The notes beneath the pieces were generated by a model that did not search any database, was not told where the DNA came from, and was given only the letters and a program-made list of their open reading frames with translations. A DNA stretch of 64,000 bases from Camellia lanceoleosa (Eukaryota > Streptophyta > Magnoliopsida > Ericales > Theaceae): contig CM045761.1 of assembly GCA_025200525.1 (NCBI GenBank), positions 202,049,701-202,113,700 of the forward strand. The letters are read 5' to 3'. Positions 1-11,817 of this stretch are shown piece by piece (within the stretch, counting starts at the first letter, position 1; every line of letters begins with the position of its first letter). Position numbers and translations under genes: made by a program.

Positions 1-8
1 TGAGGGAA

Positions 9-1151
9 TGTTAGGAAATTTTTCAAAATAGGTTTTCAAATTTATAGTTTATTTTTGAGTGTTTTCAAAACCTTCCATGTTTTTCTTTGGAAAGCATGAA
101 ATAAGCTTGAGGCTTTGTCCCACATCAGAAAGAGAGGAAAACATGGAGCACTTAATAAAGTGCTACATGGAATACTCCTTTGAATATGGTATTATCGAAT
201 GAATGCTAGTGTACATGCACTCACATCACAAAGATGGTGCTTCGCACCATCCGCACACGCACACGCTCATATGCGTGGCATAAGCAGTGGGCTGTGTGGT
301 GTTTGATAGTACACTTTGCACTTAGCACGGACGCATCGGCGCAAGGCGCAAGGCGCCAAGAGGGCGCTTTCCTATTTGCATCAGACAGGTTGGAACGATG
401 ACGTAGCATAGGTGACATGGAATACAGTCAGCTCCACGTGGCAATGACGTGGCGTCCATTAGCGATAAGTCATCCAACCGATCAAATGATTATATATCTG
501 ATCTGGAGTGGGTTGATCATAGCCGTTGATTCGAGATACACGCGATCATACGGATGAGATGGCACCCGATCGTGATCAGGTGTGATTAGTCAAGGCATCT
601 ATTCGGTGTGAGAATGATCTGCACCATAGATCGTTGATCCAACAGTCAGATCTGATTAGATGCGATCAAAGGACATGACCATTCGATTAGATCCATCAAG
701 GCCTATAAATAGGCTACGAAATCAGCCATTTCATTCCTTCTAAAAAATTAAGAAGCATTTCTACAATTCTCTCTCTTTCTCAGTCTTGATTTTGAGTTTT
801 CAATCAAGAGTTTCTTATGCGAATTTCTGCTTTTCTTACTAGTAATCGAGTTCTGTAGATTTGATTATCAGTGTCTTGATTTTCTTGATTATATCAAGAG
901 TATTCTGATCTATTGTCATCAATGTAGACGCCGGTAGACTTGATCTTTAGATCAAGTGTCACTATACCCTAGAGGCAAATTTGCTATAACCAGAGCACAC
1001 CTTTTGGTGGGTGCAAATATTGTCTTTAAGAAAGCGACTTAGTAACGCAACTTGAAGCATCAAATTTCTGTTCTATATAGACAAGTTCATCACCAAGTTT
1101 TAAAGACCCAAAGACCACTAACTAAAGAATTTAAGGCGAATTGTTCCAACA
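9..1151 (+). mobile_element. LTR-like sequence, probable solo or truncated LTR
   Basis: The stretch opens with TGTTAGGAAA and closes with GTTCCAACA, so it has the TG...CA ends of an LTR. Near position 114 is a CCCACATC block and near 700 a TATA-like CCTATAAATAG followed by a CT-rich leader, both usual in plant LTR promoters. Near 434-452 are two ACGTGGC motifs. No coding region lies inside. The flanking bases (GGGAA on the left, CCTAC on the right) do not form a target duplication, so it could be the 5' LTR of a rearranged element rather than a clean solo LTR. The class (Copia or Gypsy) is not decided. Confidence 0.5.
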
Positions 1152-1154
1152 CCT

Positions 1155-1450
1155 ACTTATCTAGGCCGAGATCTTGTCTTTTGGGATCTGCTCACTTGAG
1201 TTGAGCTCTTGTATTCTCAAGCCTATTTATCTAGACCGAGATCTTGTCTTCTACGATCTGGGATTTGCTCACTTAGATTGACCTCCTATCTTCTCGGACC
1301 TACTCATCTAAGCCAAGATCTTGTCTTCTAAGATCTAGGATTTGCTCACTTAGGTTGAGCTCCTGTCTTCTCAGACCTACTCATCTAGGCCAATATCTTG
1401 TCTTCTAAGATCTATGATTTGCTCACTTAGGTTGAGCTCTTCCATACTTG
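1155..1450. repeat. Tandem array of about four 75-85-bp units with internal hairpins
   Basis: Units share the order CTACTCATCTAGGCC, then AGATCTTGTCTTCTAAGATCT, then TTTGCTCACTTAGGTTGAGCTC. The middle block is a short inverted repeat (AGATCTT and AAGATCT around a 7-base loop). It is perfect in the third unit and imperfect in the others. The array sits between the LTR on its left and the primer-binding-site-like sequence at 1618-1635, so it is probably internal non-coding DNA of the minus-strand element whose LTR is at 1636-2187. Confidence 0.7.
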
Positions 1451-1617
1451 AATGTTGTCTTCATCTCCTTGGTAGCGCTTATGTCCTATCTTTGCATTCA
1501 TCCATTTTGAAAGAGTCTTCCTTCCGTCAATGTCACTATGTTCTCCATCTTCATTGAACTCGTCATTGCCGACACGTTGATCTTGCATGATAATGGCTAT
1601 CTATTTTAACTAAGTTT

Positions 1618-1635
1618 TCACAGACGGCGCCAAAT
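1618..1635 (-). other. Primer-binding-site-like sequence next to an LTR end
   Basis: Read on the minus strand this is ATTTGGCGCCGTCTGTG, directly after an LTR ending in ATACA. Almost the same sequence follows the 5' LTR of Tat-A at 25896. This fits the tRNA primer site of a plant Gypsy element. Which tRNA is not settled here. Confidence 0.55.
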
Positions 1636-2187
1636 TGTATATGTTGATGTTTGACCTCACAACCAAACACGAAACTTAGCTAGAGAGCATGCGACAGAAT
1701 AGATTAAGCCAGCACCTGTGCACAAGAAGACAAGAAATAAGATGGTGGCTAGTCCACCCGAGGGCACTCTGACAATCAAGTAAGTCAACTTATCTCTCAA
1801 ATATATCAACACAAGTACATAATTCACAATCAAAAGCATAGTTTAGACCCACGATGGTGCCTTACTTTTATAATTATCAGTGTCTAACTTTCCTTAGAAA
1901 TCTTACTTCATAGGACTCTATCCTTTACAAGGAATATCAATTATCCAAGACTCCTCTTATTTAGATTAGGATAAACTCTTTTTAGAGTCCAACCTTACCC
2001 AAACAAGTAGTCCTACATCATCTAGGACTTTTGTCCTTTATTTGAATATCTCAAATTCCGACATTACCGCACCATATCTCGACAATATCACAATAACCTC
2101 AGCATCATGGCTCGCCTACGTGGCACTTAGGTCAACACCTCGGCCACATGGCACGACCTTAAAAATACATCCCCACAATATACAACA
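1636..2187 (-). mobile_element. LTR (552 bp) of a minus-strand Gypsy-like element remnant
   Basis: On the minus strand it starts TGTTGTATATTG and ends CAACATATACA, giving TG...CA ends, and is followed at once by the primer-site-like sequence. It holds a TACGTGGC motif near 2113. No gag-pol is visible in the 480 bp between the primer site and the other LTR at 9-1151, so the element is a remnant or a non-autonomous (LARD/TRIM-like) copy. No partner LTR is in the window. Confidence 0.55.
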
Positions 2188-4147
2188 TATTTTTCTGTTT
2201 TAGTTTCAATTATTTTGATTAATGTTTTATTGATGCTTATTAAATTACTCATTGATCTCTGATATGTTCAATTTTCAAGTTAATTCACAGATCCAATGCT
2301 CGAATCTCTGAAACCTTAACATAGGTCTATATACGGAGCTATGGAAGACATATGCAGACCTTAGGTTGATGATGATATACATGTATATGTGATTACAGAA
2401 GAAATATATTTTCTTATATAGTAGATCTGAGATATATTGATCTAGATTTCAAATTTACTTCTTTTTCTTTCTTTTTTTTTTGCAGCTTTAGTTGTTATTG
2501 ATGATGAACATATAAGATCTGTGTGTGAATTTGAACAAATCTGTGTACTAAATTTGAACAAATCGGAAAATTAAAACAAGAGTTTCAATAGATAGAAAAA
2601 AAATAGGACAAGAATTTCAATAGATAGAATTTTAAAATTTCAATAGATAGGAAAAATTAAAAAAGATAAAAATTTGAATGGATAAAAATTAGAATTTCAA
2701 TAGTTAGTAATCTAGTGATGATTGTTCTCTTTGATTTGACAGATAGAAAGAGAGATAAATAAAGGAAATAGACAATTGGTTCAATAAATAGAAACAAAAT
2801 ATATATAAAATTTGAACAGATAAAAAGAAATAGATTCACCATTGTTGCATTGAAAAGATAAAAGAAAAATGCAACAAATAAGAGATTTTTTTTTAAAAAA
2901 AAATTTTGAGAACATCTTTCTTTATTATTGTTGTTGTTGATGATTGCAATAAATAAACAAAAAAAGTTATGAAACAGGTTTTCAACCGATAGTGTTTCAA
3001 TAGGTAAGCATAAAGAGAAATCCACAGAATGTGAACAGATAGAGAAGGAAACCCATAGTATTTGAACAGATAGGGAAAAAAATTAAATAGATAAGGAAAC
3101 AAAATTCAACAGATAGATATAAATTTGAATAGATAGAAAAAAAAATTGTGAATAGATAGAAAAAAATTGAACAAATAGATATAAAATTTGAAGACATAGT
3201 CAATGAAAGTTAACAGATAAAAAAAAACTCAACAGATAAATTAAGTGTAAAATTAAAAACAAAATGCCATTCAAAACAAACAAAAAGACTTCTTGCTAAA
3301 CTATTTCACAAAGGGTGAACCTCTCACTAATAGAAAATATCAACTCGACTTATTGCTTTATACCTTTCTTAGATTGGATTTATCATAAATTTTCTCTTTA
3401 GTTTAAAGGGAAAAAAAATTATTATACAAATTTTAAAGAATTAATTACCTAAAATCCTATTTACAAATATTATGGTAGTTCAGATCTTATTTAAAATTTT
3501 TTGAACTAATAAATCTTATTTAGTAAAATTGATAATATTATCAGTTTTTCTCAATTTTTAAAATTAAGAATATTATCAATTTTACATAGTAATATTTTAA
3601 ATAATTATTTCACTAATTGATAATAGTAATAAAAACAAAGTATGAGATTAAACGTTTTTGTCTTTCTACTTATTAGTTTGATTTAATTATCTAATAAAAC
3701 CGATAACATTAACAGTTTTTTGCAATTTAAAATTGAGAACATTATTAGTTTTTTTTTTTAAGTTTTTTTTCTCCAGTTTTGCATATCAATGTTCTATCAT
3801 CATGCTTCTTTATAGACATAAAATTTTCAGTTCAAAAAAAAAATTGCACATAATAGTTTTTTTTTAATTTGAAAGTTGATATTTTAAAATTTTAAAAATC
3901 AAAATAAATGTCGAATCATCATTTTTTTTATAGATAATCATAAATGATAAACAATCATTGTTTGAAAGGTAATTCCGACTAATAAAAATTTAATAGGACT
4001 TGAAAGTCCAAAAAATTTTAGTTAAGATTTAATAGAGTATAAGTTCATAAATTAAGACTTATGAGTAAGTATCCTAATTTTAAATTTACAAATTTCTTGC
4101 ACAAAAATAAAATTTTAAATTTTAAACTATAATTTATAAAAATTAAT
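2188..4147. other. AT-rich spacer with a degenerate GATAGAAAAAAT repeat field
   Basis: No gene is supported. Between about 2560 and 3240 the words AATAGATAGAA and TTTGAACAGATAGA recur many times with irregular spacing and A-runs, a degenerate low-complexity repeat. It produces open frames rich in Phe, Leu, Tyr and Ile on the minus strand that I do not accept as genes. From 3400 to 4147 the DNA is very AT-rich with no feature I recognise. Confidence 0.6.
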
Positions 4148-4312
4148 GTGATTAAAATTGGTTTGTTAAGATTAAAATGGAATAAAAAATTTAAATTTCA
4201 ATACACAATTTATGCGACTATTTTTAAATTTTTTTCATATATTTCAATACGTTCTCCAGGGTCTGGCCGTCGGAATTTAACGTTGGAATATTTGAATTTA
4301 AAAGTATGGAAG

Positions 4313-6213
4313 ATGACAAGAATTCCAAGAATTCCTTCTTGTTCTCCGATGTGGTTAACCTCTCTTTCATACTGCTCCTTCAATCCCACAAGCTTCAGCT
4401 ATATCAAACAACAGTCTCTACGCCTGCCTCTCCACGATTTCATCAAAACAAGAAGATTATACAACGCTTTTTTCTGTCAAACCTCTCGCCAATTCCATGC
4501 CGACCCAACTGTTCAATCTCTCGTTTCCGCCGTAAATTCCTGTTCCTCCACCCCACTTTGCCGAAAAATTCATGCCCAAGTCATCAAATCTTTGAATTAC
4601 AGAGATGGTTTCATTGGTGATCGTCTGGTGTCTATTTATGCCAAGTTCGGGTGTTTGGATGATGCACAGATTCTGTTCGATGAAATGCCCAATAAGGATT
4701 TGGTTTCCTGGAATTCGTTGATTTCTGGGTTTTCACGGAGAGGTGATTTGGGTAAGTGCTTGAGCTCACTTTGTAGGATGAGATCAGATATGGGTATGGC
4801 ACCCAATGAGGTGACTCTGATTTCGACAATTTCAGCTTGTACCAACACGGGAGCTGTAGATGAAGGGAACTATATTCATGGACTTGCAGTGAAAATGGGG
4901 TTGTTGTCAGAAACTAAGGTTGTTAATGCTCTAATTAACATGTATGGGAAGTTTGGTTATTTAGACTTGGCTTCTCAGTTGTTTAAGGCAGTGCTCGTGC
5001 CAAATTTGGTCTCGTGGAATTCAGTTCTCGCAATTCAGATTCAAAATGGGTTTCCTGAGGATGGAATTGAGGTTTTTAAATTAATGAGGAGGGCTGGACT
5101 TAAGCCTGACCAAGCCACCGTGGTGACCCTGCTTCAGGGTTGTGCAGATTTAGGTGTAGGAAAACTGGCTGATGCTATTCATGCTTATATCTTCACTTGT
5201 GGCCTCGAATCAGACATACCTATCTTGACTGCACTCTTAAGATTTTATGCGAAGTCAGGTACATTACATGCTTCATACGAGATTTTCAGAGAAATGAAAA
5301 ATCCGGATAGAATTGCTTGGACTGCAATGCTTGCAGGTTATCTTTGTGCACGGTATGGCGGGGTGCAATTGAGTTCTTTGATCTTATGGTTAAAAGGGTG
5401 TGGAACCCGATCATGTTACTTTCACTCATTTGTTAAGTGCTTGTAGTCATTCGGGCTTGTTAAGGAGGAAGGAAATACTTTGAGATTATGTCAAGTGTTT
5501 ATAAGGTTGAGCCGTTTGGATCACTATTCATGCATGGTTGATCTTTTGGGGCGTCGGACTTTTGAAAGATGCTCACGTGTTGATTGAGAGCATGCCAATG
5601 GAGCCAAATTCAGTATTTGGGGGCCCTTCTCAATGCTTGTAGGATTTATGGTGATATTGAACTTGGGAATGAAGTTGCAGAGAGATTGTTTTCCTGAACC
5701 CTTCGACTCTAGGAACTATATCGTCTGTCAAATATATACTCTGCGGTGGCCAATGGAGTGATGCTTCAAAGGTGAGGGTTTTGATGAAGGAAAGAGGTTT
5801 CGTGAGCAACCACGGATGTAGTTTTATTGAACATAGAAGCAAGATTCACCGCTTTGTTGTGGGTGATCAAACACACTCGATTGAGATAAGATATATAAAA
5901 AATTGGATGAACTTATTGAGAAAATTCACAAGGTGGATATGTCCCTAGAGCGAATTTGTTCTGCACAATGTCGATGAGGAGGTTAAACAGATTTGATCAA
6001 TAAGCACGGTGAGAAGTTGGCCATTGCATTTGGCCTTTTGGTAACTGATAGTGGCAGGCCAATAGTTATAACCAAGAACCTCGAGAATATGTGGTGATTG
6101 TCACGGCATGGCAAAGTTTGTATCACTCATCGAGAAGCGTTCAATCATCATTCGAGATTCAAGCGGTTTCACCATTTCTTGATGGGTTATGCTCTTGTGG
6201 AGATTATTGGTAA
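4313..6213 (+). pseudogene. PPR protein, PLS/DYW class, frameshifted in its last third
   Basis: PPR-DYW proteins bind organellar RNA and many direct C-to-U editing. The reading frame is open from the ATG at 4313 (alternative ATG at 4349) to about 5362. It shows an organelle-targeting-like Ser/Arg-rich N-terminus and repeated PPR signatures such as LFDEMPNKDLVSWNSLI and LVSWNSV. The frame then stops at 5446, but homologous coding continues in shifting frames: HVTFTHLLSACSHSG near 5410, MVDLLG near 5533, KERGFVSNHGCSFIEH near 5788, VVGDQTHS near 5862, and the DYW end (FHHF...CSCGDYW, stop at 6211). Each break needs only one or two bases. From memory the layout resembles the Arabidopsis At5g40410 protein. 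It is either a recent pseudogene or an intact gene with consensus errors (see findings). Confidence 0.8.
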
Positions 6214-6588
6214 TTCTCTTCTTCATTTTGTGACAATTTTGTTCATAGCCATGAGTTTTGGCAACAATCAGTAAATTTATGAAAACTTCCATCTGAGCTT
6301 ATTGATGGTGATAAAATTTTAGTTTATTTCATTTAACTTACTGATTTTATTTATTTTGTGTTTAAAACCGAAGGTGCCTTAATTAAACCATAGTCTAAGA
6401 GAAAAAGAAGTATTTTCATGTGCCCGAGTCCTCATAAGGATGGCATATATTAAGAACTTACATTAGTTTGTATGTATTGAAGAAACAATACAAGTTCACA
6501 TTTAAAAGAGAAATAGCCACTACACTATCCAAATCGAAACTATTATTTGGATTACGCAAGTATGAGCCGTCACTTGCATAATTTAGTT
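6214..6588. other. Short convergent intergenic stretch
   Basis: The space lies between the 3' end of the PPR gene (+) and the 3' end of the root-cap-like gene (-). It is AT-rich and would hold both 3' UTRs. I see no other feature. Confidence 0.6.
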
Positions 6589-7327
6589 TCACCTTTTGCA
6601 CAAAATCCCTTCCCACTTTATCGCTTCGCATTCAATCCTCAATGGTGCTCCGTCTTCATTGTCTTCTTTCTTTAACCTAAACTTCGACACTACACAATCT
6701 GTTGCAAGCAGATGGGAAGAAGCAAACTTCACTCCCTCTCCCATGACGGCATGGGAGCCGCCATATTGACTCGACTTTGATAAGTTGGTGCAGAGGTGCG
6801 GCCCAAAACTCCATCCACGGCCTTGCTTACGGACTCAAACTTGAAATTGAGCTCCAAATGTGCAAAGCAATCCTCTTCTGTTATATCATAGCCATGAACC
6901 CGTGATTCCTCTGAAGTGATTGGAACGACACGTGTGACTATTTCAAACAACCCTTCCACTTTGACTTTCACTTTGTTAGTGTCGGCTAAACGCTCAATTG
7001 TCAATCCAGTTTCGGGTGATTGCCATGTTTTACCCTGAACAGTTGGTATCAGGATCTCTTCTTCTCCGTTCAACTGGATTAGCATGTGCTCAGTTGATTC
7101 ATGCCATTTGGCTACTGTTCTTGCACCTAGGTAGAACTGATGAGGCCCAAACAAGATACCGATTGACTGGACCCAAGTGAAATCTCTTCCCTTCTTGCTT
7201 CTTTTGCCAATGAAATGAGCATTGATGTGAATTTCAGAATCAGACACCAAGCAGAAGTCCTTGTCCTTCTTGCCATGAAAGTAAAACATGATCCCATCTG
7301 CGCCAATGAATCGCGGATCTTGGCACA
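6589..7327 (-). CDS. Main part of exon 2 of the root-cap-like gene (Root_cap domain)
   Basis: This piece encodes CQDPRFIGADGIMFYFHG, then the conserved SEIHINAHFIG and the LELNFKFESVSKAVDGVLG block, all typical of root-cap/LEA-related proteins. The frame ends early at 6729 because one base is missing in the run read as ATGCCGTCATGG on the minus strand. A CCGG there would restore the frame to the stop at 6589. The 5' part of the exon lies 9 kb away beyond the retrotransposon, so a normal transcript is unlikely unless the element is spliced out. Confidence 0.8.
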
Positions 7328-7332
7328 CTGCT
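7328..7332. repeat. Target-site duplication CTGCT, left copy
   Basis: CTGCT directly before the TGTCACGACC end of the element matches CTGCT at 16399-16403 directly after its other end. This proves one insertion event into the root-cap-like exon. Confidence 0.9.
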
Positions 7333-9619
7333 TGTCACGACCCCATTCCGCCCCTAGTAGAATGGTGCCATGATGGCCAGTAATTCGGGATTACCAAAGG
7401 CCACTTACAAGAAAACACACACAAATCAGAGTAAACATATGGGGCTTACAAATGCGGAAGCAATAATCAAAAGTAAAGTAGTCCATAAGAGCCGTGCTTG
7501 AGTTAAATGAGATGGCAAACATCTTATAGTAGCTTTAATACAAAATAATGACGTACACAAATTACATCTTGATCAAAAGGCTTCTCGGCCATCAAACACA
7601 AAATACAATAAAGTAACCAAGAAGCATAATCTTCAAGATGCTGCAAAACATGAATCCAAAAACACATCGGCAAAACATGTCGGCTAAGCACAACTAGGCA
7701 TCACCACGACCGCTCATCACCTACATATATATAGAGAGGGTGAGCTTGGATACTCGATGAATGGCATAAGTAATAAAGGGTTTACATGAATGATATCCGA
7801 GATCTTTTAAACAAATAATACATGAAACAAATCAAGTTCATCTATCAAATCTTTCAAAGCTTCAAGAGATGCTTACTAACATCAATATAATACAAGTGAT
7901 GACATCTCGACAAACAAGCCCACGCGTAAACCGTCATGGCAAAGCAAGACAAGACAAGAGAGATCTCAAAACAATGGTGTCGTTGCATTATAGTCCCGGA
8001 CACTAAGGACTTGTGCCACAAATGCTTATAGTCCCCGCACGCACGGACTTCCAAACTTTGTGCTACAAATGCTTATAGTCCCCTAGCACATACGGACTAG
8101 TGCCACAAATGCTTAAAGTCCCCCGGCACGCACGGACTTCCAAGAATGTCATCAAAACAAGATATAACACTTGGTATACAAAATAGGGATAACATTCATG
8201 CCTACAAATACTTTCCAAAACAAGGCAAAAATAAGGCTTTTATCAAAACACTATAACATATCTTTATTAAAATACCACTCACATAGTTCTTGGACGTCGG
8301 CCAAGGTAAGCCCAAGTCCTACAAACACATGGCAAGTTCATTGAATGCACTTTTAAACAGACTTCACATGCACACAAATGATCTCGGCATCCACTAAAGC
8401 TAAGTCAAATCAAAAGCAGAATCGTCCTCATCTCGGGAACAAGCCGGGCACTAACTGTCTTGGCCGAGGTCCAACACCTCCTCGCCGAGGTGTCTTTCCG
8501 AGGGCCACTTTCAAAGAGATGGAGCCGGGAAAAACTGGGTTTTCCTCTCGCTCAAGAACATGAAGAACATGAACATGAAGATCAAGAAGGAGATGAATGC
8601 GAGGATCATAACTTATGATTATAAGACACGAGATTTCATGTTATGAGTTTAAAACCATGGACTGGATACCCATACAAGAAGACCATGCAAGAACAAACAC
8701 AAATGCATGTAACTTGTTGCAAACTTTCGGATCAAATGAGGCTTTTCACAAGAACTTACTTAACACTAGCTTTCTTTCTAAAACCAACTTGGAATCGATG
8801 CATGGCATGCAAAACATAATCAATCATGCAATGTAGCTAGAGGATCAATAGAAACAAAGAAGAGTTAATCAAGATTCTAACCTCAATACTCGAATCTAAC
8901 GGATCAAACACCAAGGATCAAGCTTGCACTCTACTTTCTCACTCTAGAACTCTTCCTAGAGCTTCTCTCCTCAAGCACAAGATATGATACAAATGATACA
9001 CTTCTAAGCTTGTGATTTAACCTTCGCTCGGACACGTGGCGCCAGGGTTGGCTTAACTCAAAAGGTGGTGATGGAAAAGACAAGTCCACGACAAAGTGTG
9101 TTCAACAAGCTAGGCGGCAAGGGACTCGGCGAGTAATGACATCGGCCAATAACAAGACCTCGGCAAGAAAAGGACAATGACTTCGCTAATGATCTCGCTA
9201 GGAAGGACAACACCAACCGAACGTGCCACACCTTGGCCTAGATGTACCACACCTCGGTCCTAGGTTGTACCACTTCCAGACAAGATCACTTGGGTTCAAG
9301 GTAACATCTCGGCCTAGATAATACACACCTCCGCCTCGGCGACACACGCCCCGGCCCCGATGTTTATCATCTCGCGCAATATGCCAGGTTAAAGGTGGAG
9401 GTCGGCTAAGGTTCAAAAACTGTTCTTAAATGCAAGGGCTCAAAGGTAAACTATGCTAAGCTGACCTCGGCTATACTCTAGACAAGGTGCGAATTCAAGC
9501 AAGCATCAAATAGACAAAGCAAAGCAAAACAAGATAACAGATTGCAACCTCGGCAAGGCAAAATCATACAAAAGAGCAATGCATGCAAGCAAGACTAAGT
9601 CAAAGTGAGGGTTGTTACA
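7333..9619 (-). repeat. 3' LTR of the chromovirus
   Basis: The 2,287-bp LTR has a right-hand copy at 14127-16398. Inside, at about 7985-8145, a roughly 50-bp unit (GTGCCACAAATGCTTATAGTCCCC and a CACGCACGGACTT block) is repeated about four times. An ACACGTGGCGCC motif lies near 9033. Open frames at 8378-8836 recur in the other LTR and have no coding character. Confidence 0.9.
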
Positions 9620-9636
9620 TCCTACCCCCCTTAAAG
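9620..9636 (-). other. Polypurine tract of the chromovirus
   Basis: On the minus strand AAGGGGGGTAGGA stands directly before the TGTAACAACC start of the 3' LTR, where the plus-strand primer tract of an LTR retrotransposon should be. Confidence 0.85.
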
Positions 9637-9639
9637 AAG

Positions 9640-10908
9640 TTTGGTCCCCAAACTTAGGTTACCTTGATCTGAAAACAATTCAGATATCGAACTTTCATCT
9701 CTTCTTCCATTTCCCACGTGGCATCCTTGCCAAGTGTTCCTTCCACTCAATTTTCACCATCACTATAGATTTGTTCCTTAGTTTGTTTCACTTGTCCGTC
9801 AAGAATTCTCATCGGCTTCTCTTCATAGCTTAATTCTTCATCAACCACAATCCCAAAATGACTAATCACATGCAGGGATCCGAATATACTTTCTCAACAT
9901 CGAGATGTGAAACACATTGTGCACTTGACTTAATGCGTGGTAGAGCAAGTCATGGCGATCGTGTTAATCTTCTCAAGAATTTCAAATGGCCCGATGTAAC
10001 GAGGTGCTAACTTACCTTTCTTCCCAACTGAAATTCCTTTTGTTGGCGAAATTTTCAGAATACATGGTCCCCAATTTCAAACTCCAATTCTCTTCTTCTC
10101 TCGGCATAGCTCTTTTGCCGACTGGCGCTCGATCCTCTGTCGGATAAGCTTAATCTTCTCGGTTGTCACTTGAATCGTAAGGGCCGATCAAAACTTTATC
10201 TCCCCCTTCGGTCCAACATATCGGCGATCTGCACTTCCTTCCATACAAAGCTTCGTACGGTGCCATGCCAATGCTAGCTTGATAACTGTTGTTGTAAGCG
10301 AATTCCACTAATGGTAAATGGGCTCCCCAACTTCCCTGGAAATCTAATACACATAGGAGCATATCTTCTAGTGTCCGAATTGCCTTTCGCTTTGCCCATC
10401 GGTTTGGGGGTGAAAAGTCTTTGAACTTCAATTCGGTTCCCAAGGCTCTTTGTAAACTCGCCAAAATCTACAAACAAACTTCGGATCTCGATGCAAACAA
10501 TGGACACCGCACTCCATGAAGTCTCACAATTTCATTCATATACAATACAACTAGTCGGTCAAGATTGAATGTAGTCCGAACAGCAAGAAATGTCTTGACT
10601 TAGTTAACTGTCGATTATGACCCAAATCGAATCCATTCCCTTCTGCGTCTCGGCAAACCAATCACAAAATCCATGGAGATGTGTTCCCATTTCCATTCAG
10701 AATTGACAAAGGTTTGAGAAGTCCTTTGGTCTCGATGTTCGCTTTCACTTGTTGACATTGTAGGCATTGGGATACAAACTCGGCTATCTCTCTCTTCATG
10801 TTTGGCCACCAAAAGGTCGCTTTACATCGTGATACATCTTAGTGTTTCTGGATGAACAGCAATTACGGAACCATGGGACTCTTGTAAAATCTTTCTTTTC
10901 AACTCGGG
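9640..10908 (-). pseudogene. Integrase with chromodomain-like tail (chromovirus), broken
   Basis: The integrase region reads from about 10900 down to 9640 on the minus strand. I see HISMDFVIGLP near 10670 (core domain), ALYGRKCRSPICW near 10220, a GKLAPRYIGPFEI-like block near 10000, and a terminal segment with MEEEMKVRY-like sequence near 9700. The last block resembles the chromodomain end of chromovirus integrases, which target insertion to chromatin. Several frameshifts and stops separate these blocks, so no functional enzyme is encoded as read. Confidence 0.75.
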
Positions 10909-11188
10909 GACGTCGGCTCCACGCATAACCTTCCTCCAAACTTAAGCACTCCATTATCAAAGGTGTAACCGACCTCGGTGATAATCTCGTCGGCTATCCG
11001 CTTGAATTTATCCTCCATTTGCTTTGCTTTTACTTCTTCAATGATGGTCGGCTCTGCCGAGATTATGGCTAAACACGCCAAACTTCCCAATGACTTCGCT
11101 AATGCATCGACTCGAGTTGGCTTTGCACGGGTGGTAGAATCGCATGTCGTAGTCCTTCAACAATTCCACCATCTTCTTTGCCTCAAAT

Positions 11189-11389
11189 TTAGTTCCTTCG
11201 AGTGAACAAGTACTTCAAACTCTTATGATCCGTGAAAACTTGGCAAGAAGCTCCATACAAGTAATGACGCCAAATCTTTAAAGCAAACACCACTGCTAGC
11301 TCCAAATCATGGGTAGGATAATTCTTCTCATGAGGTTTTAATCGGCGAGATGCATATGCTATGACCTTGCCCCTTGCATTAATACACAA
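11189..11389 (-). pseudogene. RNase H domain fragment (chromovirus)
   Basis: The fragment reads [20 protein letters not shown], then WRHYLYG and [11 protein letters not shown], the usual RNase H block downstream of a Gypsy reverse transcriptase. It is joined to the RT by frameshifted sequence at 11390-11820. Confidence 0.85.
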
Positions 11390-11817
11390 CCCAAACCCTT
11401 ATGTGAAGCATCATCAGAATCAAATTCTTCATTACTTGATGGGAGTACAAGAACTGGTCAGAACTAACCTCGTCTTCAACTCTGGAAGGTCGATTCTCTA
11501 TCTTTGGTCCATTCATATGTCACTCCCCGAGTTAAGCTGCGTCAATGGCACCGCAATCCTTGAAAAGTCTTTACAAACTTCTGTAATAACCCGCCAAACC
11601 TAGAAAGCTGCGAACCTCGACACATTGGTGGCGTTGGCCAATTTACCACGGCTTCAATCTTCTTTGGGATCAACAGAGATACCTTCTTCATTAATCACAT
11701 GTCCCAAAAATGAAATATTGGAAAGCCAAAACTCACACTTACTCAACTTAGCATACTGCCTTCTGTCCCTCAAGGTCTCAGAGAGCAAGTCTCAGATGAC
11801 TCTCATGCTCGTTGTAC

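Noticed and set aside
9..1151. Clean solo LTR
   Set aside because: The TG...CA ends are present but the five flanking bases differ (GGGAA and CCTAC), so I did not claim a solo LTR with certainty.
2657..3203. Minus-strand frames rich in Phe, Leu, Tyr and Ile
   Set aside because: They come from the degenerate GATAGAAAAAAT repeat field and resemble hydrophobic proteins only by composition.
4148..4312. N-terminal extension of the PPR frame
   Set aside because: The extra 55 codons are AT-rich, Lys/Phe-rich and unlike PPR N-termini; the start at 4313 or 4349 is more likely.
7985..8145. Regularly spaced repeats that might suggest a CRISPR-like array
   Set aside because: The repeats are degenerate, lie in a plant LTR and are duplicated in the partner LTR; spacers are not unique.
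8378..8836. Plus-strand frames of 61 and 73 codons, one repeated at 15345-15620
   Set aside because: Both copies lie in the two LTRs of the chromovirus; the similarity is due to the LTR pair, not to a gene family.
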